A DNA stretch of 64,000 nucleotides, from positions 3,302,619 to 3,366,618 of the forward strand of contig NW_006917092.1 in the NCBI RefSeq assembly GCF_000516985.1, written 5' to 3'. Below are positions 1-9,424 of the stretch, in pieces. Below the pieces are notes generated by a model. The model saw nothing but the letters and a program-made list of their open reading frames with translations. It had not been told where the DNA came from and made no database searches. The DNA comes from Pestalotiopsis fici W106-1. Its lineage: Eukaryota; Ascomycota; Sordariomycetes; Amphisphaeriales; Sporocadaceae. Position numbers and translations under genes: made by a program. Position 1 is the first letter of the stretch, and each line of letters begins with the position of its first letter.

Positions 1-144
1 TTCCAACATCGGTAAAACAGTCGACGACGGATTCAAAGAGACCCGTGAACAGCTCAAGGAAGCAAAACTTGCCGTCAACGGCCAATCCGAGGGGATTTCC
101 AACATCGGTAAAACAGTCAACGAGGGATTCAAAGAGACGCGTGC
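1..144 (+). repeat. 96-bp tandem repeat inside the coiled-coil gene
   Basis: Bases 1-46 recur at 97-142 with few mismatches. The period of 96 bp keeps the reading frame, giving a 32-residue protein repeat. More copies may lie upstream of the window. Confidence 0.8.
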
Positions 145-811
145 AAAGCTGGATGAATCGCAAGCGGTGGCCAATGACAGATTTGAAAAGTTGGACAAGA
201 AAATCGATGAGGATTTGGTCCACAAGCTAGATGGTTCGCTATCTGGTATCAATGACCTCAAAACAACTGCCCAAGATATGGGCATTTCCTTGTCAAGCCT
301 TGCCAACCAGTTTGCCACCGTTGACGAAAAACAGGACAAACTAATGGCCAATCAGGAAAGTCACTATATGGCCATCCAAAGGCTTGAAGAATTCCGTCAA
401 CATGAGGAATCAACTAGAAACGAGCAAGAATTGGCCAATCAAATCCATCGAGACAATATGGAGAATCGTATCAGGGAGCTGGAAAAGGAACTAGCGGACA
501 CCAAGGAGAAGCTACATGACACTGCCAATGACCTGACGAATGAACGAAAGCTGACGAAAGCCGCCATCGATAAAAGGGACAAGGCCATATTACAGCTTGC
601 CAACGGAGAACGCTACCCGAACAAATATTATCGTATCAGCAAAAGATACGTCGCAGTCGCTTCCAAAACCGCATCTACGGCGGTTGCCGCGCTCGCTGTT
701 TGGAAGGCATCCCCCCGGTTGGCCAGAGCCGGAGCTCGATGGTCGGGACCCAGATTGCAGCGTCTAGGCCAATGGCTGTCCGACAAAGCTATGGACATGA
801 ACCGCCAATAG
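2..811 (+). CDS. coiled-coil protein of unknown function, 5' end missing
   Basis: An open frame runs from the window edge to a TAG at 809-811, so the N terminus lies outside the window. Nothing in it matches a family I can name. The first 190 bases hold two copies of a 96-bp (32-residue) tandem unit, at 1 and 97, each carrying the motif SNIGKTV. The middle is a charged, heptad-like coiled coil rich in Glu, Lys and Gln (about 374-560). The C terminus has a basic stretch, then an Ala/Val-rich hydrophobic segment (about 655-705) that could contact a membrane. A RIP-damaged second copy lies at 17110-17830, so this gene belongs to a repeated family. It could be a subtelomeric or element-associated gene. 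The frame is well supported; the function is unknown. Confidence 0.7.
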   Translation, partial: SNIGKTVDDGFKETREQLKEAKLAVNGQSEGISNIGKTVNEGFKETRAKLDESQAVANDRFEKLDKKIDEDLVHKLDGSLSGINDLKTTAQDMGISLSSLANQFATVDEKQDKLMANQESHYMAIQRLEEFRQHEESTRNEQELANQIHRDNMENRIRELEKELADTKEKLHDTANDLTNERKLTKAAIDKRDKAILQLANGERYPNKYYRISKRYVAVASKTASTAVAALAVWKASPRLARAGARWSGPRLQRLGQWLSDKAMDMNRQ

Positions 812-2912
812 GCTGGCAACAATGACTCTGGTTATTGTTAGAATTTGCTTGAAAAGACCAGGACCTTGGCTATATATCAAACTGGCCAACCCAAAGGCCG
901 CTACCTGTTTGACAGGACCGGCAAACCAAGAATGGTGGACGATGGGCGCCGTGCGTTGTTTTTTCCTTCACTCCAGTATTGGGTGGTGTTTCCCTCGCCG
1001 TTGGCGACGGCTGATTGCGTTTCGTCCTGGCAATGAAAGATAATGGTCATTGGTGATGGATGGGCATCACCAAGATTGGGTGGATTATCTGGGCACGGGA
1101 ATTAGACGTTTATAGTCTTGGCCAATACATCATCTTTTGACCACAATTATCTTTGACGACCATGATTAACAGCCATCAACCTATATTAACCATTGCTGAC
1201 GGCTCTCTTTTAGTTGCAATACAACTTCGGTCAGTGGCTCCCAGTGGTAATTTGATAAAACGGCACTTGGAGAGGACCGCGGATGCCTCGTGTGTACTCT
1301 GCGCAGTCATTGCCTTTTGAGTTTTCCCAGCCGGCTCAAATGTACAAAGTAGTGTGTCAAATAATAAATATCTATGAGGACGAGCTGTTGGACATGTTGA
1401 ATCATTTCCCAGATTCAATGTCTTGGTAGAATTTGCTAGCCATATCAAGCTTTTGAGCTTGTGTCTTGGATGTGCAGTAGGCGAAAGATCACGACGGATG
1501 CAGTTTAAAGTAATTCTCGAAGCATTCCTTTTGCAAAAGCAGCACCTTTGCTATTTTGCATGGAAGAGGTACAAGCTTTTAGATTAGAGGTCGCGAGTCT
1601 AGTCGCTGAGGTCCACGTTCAATGCGTCTGATGGAACCATTTTTGAAATCCGCAAGATGCACGGAATCATTAGATTCTAGCTGCTTGAAGTGTATGCAAA
1701 ATCTACGGCATTGGTACCATTGAAGACTTTACATATTTTGATCATTCAAAGTCTGGTTGCCCAATTCAGGAGCAGCGGTAGGCGGATCCATTTCAAGTTA
1801 CAATCTCACGAATTGCCCCGTCTCATTGGGATTAGGCGGACAGAGGCTGAACACCCCTCCAACAAAAGCTGGTTGCTGCATCTGGTACCTTGGTATTGAG
1901 CTCAAATATAATTATGTCCAAAAGTTCGGCATCAGAACCCCGAAATGAGGAATTGTAAGTGCTGTAAAAGTCATGTTTCGATAGTTTCCCGGTACGCAAG
2001 CTTCCCCGCACACCATGCAAGGCTCTGGTGCTTGTAAACGAGTCGCTTTATACTAGATTTGAGTTGGCTTGACACAAGTGTCTCTAGGTATTGATACTGT
2101 ATTTTTTGGGCAGTCATCTTCCCACTCACTCTAGCGGCGGCTCCATGCTCTCTTGTCGTGAGTTCACATGATATTATTAGCTGAAATACATGTGCCAAAC
2201 TAGTAGGTACGTCGGTTGAGATGACGGCCCAAATCCTCGCGCCCCATTCACTTTTACATGCAAGAAGTCCGTGCATAGCACCAGCCATACACTAGCCACA
2301 CCAAATTCCTGCGCAAGCCACGCCAAACGATACATCCAATGTCCTTGAAACATTGTAAATCCACGATATCTCAACTAAATAACGTGGAAAAAGGGGCAAA
2401 TCCATGAGAATTAGTTGTTAGGTTCAGGTAGCTTGATAGGTATCAGAGGTAGGGGTTCGGGAGCTCGAGGGCATGTATGAGCCCTTTGTAATCTGGTAGA
2501 TAGTAATTGTGTCGTGCATGGTACTTGGGACGAGAGGGCGAGGATATGGGTGCAGATAAAAGGCATGACTCGCTTCGGTCCAAGCCTACGCGACACCGTG
2601 TCAGGTACTCGAAACTCGTCGCAGCTAGAATAGATAATAGGTTCATTGTTTCTCGGTTCACATTGGCCAGAAACCACTCCCTTCAGTATTTGGAACCTCG
2701 TGCGTCGACCCATCTAATTTTGTTTTCATCTGTTGAGATGGGGAACAAAAACCAAACCAAACCAACCCCACCTAAGACAGACAGCCGTTAGGCTGTGGCC
2801 TTTATGTGGTTTTTGATCAAATAGCATATAAAATCTTAAAATATATGGGAACAGTTTTGATTAAGAAAACGATGGATGGTGGTCCTGTATGCTAAACGCA
2901 ACGAAAAACAAA
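812..2912. other. gene-poor stretch
   Basis: The first 180 bases (to about 990) are still similar to the flank of the decayed copy at 17640-17830, so the repeated unit is longer than the gene. After that I see only short frames with no recognisable motif, no convincing introns and no RNA gene. Confidence 0.5.
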
Positions 2913-2944
2913 GGCTTATAAGTCCCGAAGGGGCTTATAAAGCC
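2913..2944. other. imperfect inverted repeat (hairpin)
   Basis: The arms GGCTTATAAG and CTTATAAAGCC flank a short C/G-rich loop. The sequence after it is locally GC-rich, unlike the DNA just before. It may be the edge of a small non-autonomous element, but no target-site duplication is visible. Confidence 0.35.
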
Positions 2945-4900
2945 ACTCTAAGCTAAGCCTCCACAGCCACTTTTAGTGGGCATCTCCAGCACCCCCACAT
3001 CACTGTGGCTCTCGGGTAAAACTCACGGCGCAACTCAAAGGGCCGTCCGCCCGGGCGTTTCGCCCCTAGTCTGGCAATGGTTCCAAGCTTTGCGTCAAGC
3101 AGGACCTGTCGTTGTTCATACCTGGAGACTCCCAGAACAAATAAATGAAAGTCAAAACATGAGACGGCCAGTTGAAGGATGTCAGATTAGCATCTCGTGC
3201 GGATGCGCGACCTCAAAGGCATTCCATGACCGTGTTGTAAACTACCTGCATGTACTTGGCGACAAAGTAAAGCATCTCTTTAGTACAGCCTGCCACCCAA
3301 AGCACGTCGTCACCCAGGTCAGAGAAAACGGGATCGGTATCTATGTTCAAACACGACTGAGGATGCATCAATGCCGGATTGCGGCATGCCTGCAAATTCT
3401 GTGGGTGCAAAATCTTGCATATGTTTTGGTCATCTTTACCACATCCAGGTTTTTATGTGAGGACGAGTTCGCCAGCATGGCAATGCGACCACATGGCAGG
3501 AAAGTATATAAGTTTTATTTCGATCAACACGACATTGAGGACCGGAAATGCTACACACAATACACTAGATAAATCGCCATGATTTATAACCGCATGGGTT
3601 TTGTATTCACGACCCGGAGGCCAAGTTGTGGGCTTTGCATTTTAGTGCTGTAGGAGTGGTGTGGCTTCAAAATTCAACGATTCTTCATTCATGCCTCCCA
3701 TTAATTTGCAGCATCGACACAAATGACGTCAAAGACCGCTCTTGGCTATCTATTGGACCATGATACAAAAGAAAACTTGCGCGAGCAAAGATTAGTGGAA
3801 GAAATGGGTAGATTCAGCAAAAGTCAACACCAGGCTGTGCTGTCTTCAATGTTTAGACTGCAAGTCGATGGACATGGTGGCCGGAGCTCAAGATTTTCCA
3901 CTATCGGAATGCCCCTCGCCTTGAGAGTAATGGCCAAACCAGGTACCCAGTGTGCATGAATCTAGGGATGAGCTGTGCATTCGTGATTTTCGTGGATTTC
4001 AAACGCGTCACGCAGTGATGGATCAAATTGTACATGTGAAATTGCCTTGTTACATTTTGGACTGCTGCTTGTGAGCCACCAAGCACCAAATGTAGGGACG
4101 GACTTGATGTCTTGTCCATCTAAAGACGTCAAGTGTCTGCGGGTGTTGCTGGTACCAACGTCATGCTGAAGACTCTGGGTGGGCCATGCCCACCCAAGCA
4201 CGGCTAAGCGGATTCGACAAGAGTATGTGTAGCAATTCACAAGGTCATTTCCCCGCGGCAAAGCAAACGAGGCAGCATCGACCTTGGACTGGATAAGAGC
4301 TACATGATGTGCTTGATCCTTGGCGGTACTGAAAAAACAGTCCTGGGCCGAACGGACGGCTACAAATCCAGCAAGACCAGCACTGCCATGCATCCAAATA
4401 CTGGCATGTCTCTGGGAGGATAAATTTCAAACACTTGATTTCTTCCATGATGATACATGCCTAGGTAGCTACAAGCTCGAGGCTGCACAGATGTCCTTCC
4501 AGATGACTGGCATGTCCACCTGAGAGCGTCGTAGAGCAGGTGAATCTGAATATTCACAAACGGCAAGAGCTCATGTCAAGAAAACAACCTTTCAGAAACT
4601 ATACTGGGACTAGATGACCCAAAGTCACTCAGCTAAAAAACTGCAGCTCACAGAACGTGCAAGACGTGGCTCATATCGAGCAATCATCGTGTGATATCCG
4701 TATATGCTTTGATGTTGTGGGAGCCGAAGCTTGTCTATCTAGGCAGCTGTTTCAGCAGGCTCTTGACTGGTAGCTTTAGACTGATTGTTCTTGATTGAAC
4801 CACCGCGATTCGAGTGCGTTGGCCAATGGGAATAGTGTTTCAAAGAGTGGGGACGCGTCTCACAACGACCACAAATCCAGATCTTGCGCCGCCCGCTGCA
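2945..4900. other. stretch without a supported gene; coding-like debris on the minus strand
   Basis: No intact gene is seen. On the minus strand several frames (3213-3410, 3962-4393, 4245-4566) look protein-like but are in different frames, without clean splice signals joining them. The piece at 3213-3410 contains GCTKEMLYF, which vaguely recalls a segment of fungal-specific transcription factors. This could be a degraded gene, but the family is not established. Confidence 0.2.
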
Positions 4901-4907
4901 ACTCCTT

Positions 4908-5160
4908 CCCTCTTCTTTCTCATGGCCGTTGGTTTCGATCACGGCCTTCATTTTATCTTCCTCTCCATNNNNNNNNNNNNNNNNNNNNNNNNNNNNNNNN
5001 NNNNNNNNNNNNNNNNNNNNNNNNNNNNNNNNNNNNNNNNNNNNNNNNNNNNNNNNNNNNNNNNNNNNCTTCCTCTCCCTCTTGGCTGTTGATTTCGATC
5101 ACGGTCATTTTTCATTTTCCGCTCCCTCTTGACTGTTGGTTGAAATCATGGCCATCCGAA
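4908..5160 (+). repeat. short tandem repeat array flanking the first assembly gap
   Basis: A unit of about 59 bp containing TTTCGATCACGG occurs before the gap (4908-4968) and after it (5069-5127), with a third, poorer copy at 5128-5160. The gap therefore probably lies inside a tandem array that failed to assemble. Confidence 0.6.
4969..5068. other. assembly gap (100 N)
   Basis: Exactly 100 N, the conventional length for a gap of unknown size. The true distance is not known. Confidence 0.98.
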
Positions 5161-5250
5161 TGAATATCCTCCAACGGAGCCCGGAGGCAGGCGCAGCTAC
5201 ACCGGGATGCCTTCCAGTCATGGTTGACACCATGTCTGCCGCCAAAATGG

Positions 5251-6559
5251 GTACGTGACCTTTCTCCCACACGTTCGCTCCTTCCCATGTCCCGATTTAA
5301 CCACACAAATTACGCACACAACTTCCAAAAAGCAAAATGAGTACCAGCGCACCTGCTGAGTTGAAAAATGCAGGAAAAATATGCTCCTCGAGCTCCAGTT
5401 TCTCATCCTCCAACCTTTATCCTCCAACCTTCATCTTCCAAACCACCACACCCCGAGACTGGCACAACTCCATCGTGATCAACACGGCCTCACCGGGTCT
5501 CTTGCCGGTCGTGCAGTTGTACTTGTATGCTCAAGTCAAGTTTTGCCATTTTCATGCTAATATTTCCTCAGACACTCTCACGAGACTCGTGGTTGACTGA
5601 CCTCCTTCTCGGTATGTCTTTTGGTCCTGCAATTTTCCCTGACATTTCCCAGAACCAGCTCCAACAGTTCCAGCTCTCCCCGTCTGCACTTGATGCTACC
5701 ATTCCACTACCTTTTGTGCCAATTCCAGTGGTCATGCTGACAAGGTCGCTAGTCTGTTCTTGAGCACTGTCGGTGGTTGCGTTTCCACCAGCACTGCTTC
5801 AAGTCACTTGTACGTGTCTCACTCCATGTCTACCGTTGTGCTCGTGCTGATAATTCATGTCCAGTGTGTCGTTTTGTTTTCTCGGTTCGGTTCTGTTTTC
5901 AACTCGGCACTGCTTCTGTATGTTCTCTCTGGTGCACCTCGAGTGACTTTGCTGACTTGGCCATGTCCAGTGTTGACTGTTTTCTCGATTTGGTTCTGCT
6001 TTCAACTGGAACTGCTTCTGTATGTCCTCTCCTCTTCCCATCACGGTGACCATGCTGACGTTCCATACCCAGTGTTCGACATTGTCTGTTTTCTCGGTTC
6101 GGTTCTGTGTTCAACTCGGAACTGCTTCTGTATGTCCTCTCCTCCTCCCATCACGGTGACCATGCTGACGTTCCATACCCAGTATCCCATTGTTCATCTG
6201 CTTTCTCGGTTCGGTTCTGTCTTCATTTCGGCACTGCTTCTGTATATGCTTGCACCCTCCCATCCCAGTCCCCATGCTAACTTGGTCATGTCCAGGGTTC
6301 AACATTGTTCATCTCTTTTGTCGGTCCTGTCTTTCAACTCGGGATTACTCTTCAGTCGGTTCCTGTACGTGTCCTGTCATCTTGCTGCTCCCATCCGAAA
6401 GGTTATACTGACATGTACCTAGTCTGCCTTTCATATTTCCTTTCCCTTTCATCTTCCTCTCTTCTCCCCCCGGTACTCGTTCTCGACCAGTCTTGGTACG
6501 TTTACTCACAACTCTCTCTGCCTTGGTTATGCTCCGTGATACTGATCCACGACATGCAG
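5251..6559 (+). promoter_or_regulatory. repeat-built, multi-intron 5' leader of the zinc-finger/exonuclease gene
   Basis: Between 5810 and 6559 there are seven candidate introns: 5810-5864, 5918-5970, 6020-6072, 6130-6182, 6242-6295, 6365-6422 and 6496-6559. Each has a GTAYGT or GTATAT donor, a GCTGAC, GCTAAC or ACTGAY branch site and an AG acceptor. Introns 6020-6072 and 6130-6182 differ by one base, and the exon parts share CTCGGTTCGGTTCTG. The layout is a tandem duplication of an intron-plus-exon unit of about 102-131 bp. The joined exons are pyrimidine-rich and contain no ATG, while the introns contain all 14 ATGs of this stretch, so it reads as an untranslated leader. Weaker candidate introns lie upstream at 5251-5332, 5525-5571 and 5612-5652. 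Expression has not been shown. Confidence 0.65.
5865..6364 (+). repeat. tandem repeat of about 102-123 bp, four to five units
   Basis: Successive donor positions 5918, 6020, 6130, 6242 and 6365 mark the units. The central units are nearly identical and the outer ones are more diverged. The repeat keeps the minus and plus strands open by chance in several frames, which creates long but meaningless reading frames. Confidence 0.8.
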
Positions 6560-6572
6560 GTCAAACGCAACC

Positions 6573-8298
6573 ATGGCTCCCGTCCGCAAGAAGAAAACAG
6601 ATGCTCGACATTCGCCGGCAACGGTCAAATGTCCAACATGTGGTGGGGCCTTCCGCAATAGATTCCGTCTCAATGCACACCTGGAGACACACAAGCCCAG
6701 AAAGGATCGCAAGATGTACCAGTGCACTCATGAAGGTTGTACCCGGACTTTCACCACAAAGGGTAACCTCACTCAACATATGATGGTACACGAAGAAGTT
6801 CGTGAGCTCTACCCTTGCCCAATGAAAGGCTGTGAGACGAAGGTGCTGTCTCAGTCCCAGCTTGCTAGTCATCTGGAGACGCACAAGGCAGAACGGAAAA
6901 GGTACTTCTGCACCGAGAAGGGCTGCGACAAGTCGTTCTCCTGCCAAAGTAATCTCAATTTTCATGTGCGCACAGTACACGAGAACCAGCAACGTCATCA
7001 CTGCACCAAGGAAGGCTGTCCCAAGTCGTTCACATCACGAAGTCATCTCGAAAGACACATACGGACCGTGCACAAGACCGCGCGACGTTTTCACTGCACC
7101 GAGGAGGGCTGTACCAAGTCGTTCAAGGAACGAAGTCATCTCGAAAGACATGTGCAGACCGTGCACAACGAGAAGCGACGACTTTATGAATGCTCCGAGG
7201 ACGGCTGCGACAAGTCGTTCAAAACCATCGAAGGGCGCCAACGACACATCGATGCCAAGCACTCCGAAAACCCCCCACGTCATGAATGCCCTGAGGACGG
7301 CTGCGGTATGTCGTTCACATGGGGCGGTTCTCTCAAGAAACATCAGGAGAGCGCGCATGGTGAACCGACAAAAGAGCATCTGGCATGGGTCGAAGGTCGG
7401 CGTTTGGAACGTGTAGCTTGGCTGGCTGAGAAGCGTGCGAACGGCATATGTGACGCGACAAAGTCCTGCGATCGCCTGCCACTGGAGCCTCACAGCAAGT
7501 GTCTGGCTCACCTGAGTAGGTCGTCCCACCGCCGTGCACAATACACGTATTCCTCATGTCTAACCGTGGACAACAGGCTTGATCAAACCATGGGAGGAGG
7601 CCCTTGCGGCCGCAGCAACGGCCGAGAAAGATAATTCCAAAAAGGCTCGCAAAGGGTTTGGCAGTACCATCATGGATGCTGATGACATGAGAGAAATACT
7701 GGATGATGGACTTCCCCTCAAGATTGACTACTTCGACCTTTTCCGACAGGTCAAGGATTCTGTGGATCAGCCTGACGGCACCGATTTCATTGTCGACGTT
7801 GAGGGGTCCAACGCGAGTGCCCAAGCCTACGAAGTCTCAGTCTTCAGACCAGACAACACACGCATTCTGACAACCGTCGTTGACTGGGAGATGGAGACAA
7901 AGTGTCTAGGGGCCGACGGCAACTACATTGATGCTAAAACTGTAACCAAGATCTACAAGGGAGGGAAGCGAACATTCGGTATGACGCGGGAAGACATTGC
8001 TGACAAGCTAACTGCGGCTGGAATGGATGCGTTGAGCACTATCTTTATGTGGGGTGGCTCGCTAGACCTTCGTTGCCTCAAAGGAACACTTGGAGAGTTC
8101 ATGGACTTCCCGGAGGAGTCAGTCGATTGCATGAGACTATGGAAATCATCTCTTCCTGGGCTGCCAAACCATCAGCTGAGCACAGTATACTCGATCTGTT
8201 TTCCGGATTCGGACCTCGTGTATCAAAGACATCGGGCAGAGGCAGATACCAAGATGTGTCTCAAGCTGAATAAGCTGTTTGTGGAGAGCGTCGACTAG
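6573..8298 (+). CDS. C2H2 zinc-finger protein fused to a DEDDh-type exonuclease-like domain
   Basis: Exons 6573-7515 and 7577-8298 join in frame across a 61-nt intron (donor GTAGGT, branch TCTAAC, acceptor ACAG) to give 554 residues. Residues about 19-265 hold eight C2H2 fingers; most have C-x4-C-x12-H-x3/4-H spacing, as in TFIIIA-type nucleic-acid binders. A short Cys/His cluster (GICDATKSC) follows near residue 292. The C-terminal third resembles RNase T/DEDDh 3'-5' exonucleases: FIVDVEGSN gives the D-x-E of motif I (about D388, E390), GGSLDLRCL may supply the middle Asp, and HRAEAD gives H-x4-D (about H533, D538). All four acidic positions appear kept, so an active nuclease is plausible. 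The fingers would target DNA or structured RNA. The start is the first ATG after the intron-rich leader. Nucleic-acid processing is inferred from the domains; no substrate can be named. Confidence 0.85.
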
Positions 8299-8554
8299 TG
8301 TTAGGTTAGGAGGTTGCTTTGCTGGAGATATTTCGGGTGGAGACACATATTTGCTTTTTTTGCTTTGAAATTCTTTTCTCATGGTGGAGAGGACAACAAG
8401 GTGTAATGTGGTGGATGCTGTCAGCAAGAACTATTAGCTACAACTGTATCATATGATTACAAGAGGCTATCTTTGGGAGACTCATGCTAGAATTAGCTTT
8501 ACCAGTAATCTCATAATTGGAAGCCACTCTATGCAATTCATGTGATCCACCAGA
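8299..8554. other. short intergenic stretch
   Basis: This is the 3' flank of the fusion gene. Nothing else is recognised; the missing 5' half of the next feature is not here. Confidence 0.5.
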
Positions 8555-9255
8555 AAACATCGCCGAGACTTGGAGAAAGAGCTCAGTACATTGATGCAGC
8601 ATCTACCTAGATCCCTTGAGAACAATGGTAATTACAACCCACACGAACTCTGTGATATGACTGCTAAGGCCTACAAATAGCTCTTGTCTATAGTCATTAT
8701 GCTGCTATTCGCATCCGCTTGTTCGAATCTGTGATGCATGGCCAGCAGAGCGATAGCTTTGAGCCTACCAACTTTCGTCCCGATTTTCTCTGGAATTGTC
8801 TCAAGAACACAAATATGCTCATTAACAAATATCTTTCCTTGTCAATCGAAACCTTCCCGACCCTCGCATTCACCTCGATGCTTCATCTAGCGCTAGCCAT
8901 CATCAAAGCAACACAGCTATTGCTCAAGGAAGACCACAACTGGGACATAGACCTGGCCAGGGCAAGCGTTGATTTGGGAGACCTTTTACAGAAGCTCAGT
9001 GACTGCTTCGACGCGGTCAATCAACTTGGCCAACCCAGATGCGGCATACTCCTTGATGGTCGGCCTTTCTTTGCCACGCATGCTCGAAATTTTCGATGGA
9101 TGCGCGAAGGGTACCTGGCAAAATCCGGATTGGGCAATACTGTGTATGTCAATTCATCCTTCATGGAGCCCTTGTTTGGGCAATATTTTGAGCAACATGA
9201 TGGTGTCGAACTCTGGCAGCAATTGGCCGATCTGAATGGCGGGGTCATGTTTTGA
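8555..9255 (+). pseudogene. C-terminal fragment of a fungal Zn2Cys6-type transcription factor
   Basis: Two exons, 8555-8627 and 8681-9255, join in frame over a 53-nt intron with donor GTAATT, branch TGCTAA and acceptor ATAG. The translation has features of the distal part of Zn2Cys6 regulators: RIRLFESVMHG, FRPDFLWNCL and a helical block ending in SDCFDAVNQL. Upstream the frame closes at a TGA (8543-8545), and no DNA-binding domain or middle domain is present. It therefore looks like a 5'-truncated relic, although the retained part has no nonsense mutation and still splices well. An undetected upstream exon is the alternative. The family assignment rests on overall pattern, not on a diagnostic motif. 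Confidence 0.5.
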
Positions 9256-9424
9256 GCTCCACGCCCAATTAACCTAACCTAGGGTAGTATAGGGACATTT
9301 TGTATGCAATAGATATATACTAAAACCATCCTTTTGTTCCAATAAAAGATGGATTGGCTAAGTTTGAATTAAGATTAATATTACGGTATGACGTGGTACA
9401 TGATTATACGAATTTATGAGTCGG

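Noticed and set aside
2976..3572. A 198-codon plus-strand frame
   Set aside because: Composition is not protein-like, no motif or intron signal is present, and the opposite strand looks at least as coding.
5865..6364. Regular repeats reminiscent of a CRISPR array
   Set aside because: The genome is fungal, units are about 102-131 bp and diverged throughout, with splice signals in each; there are no short identical repeats with unique spacers and no cas genes.
5760..6422. A 220-codon open frame over the tandem repeats
   Set aside because: It crosses every predicted intron, its translation is repetitive and Phe/Leu/Ser-rich, and it exists because the repeat happens to lack stops in that frame.
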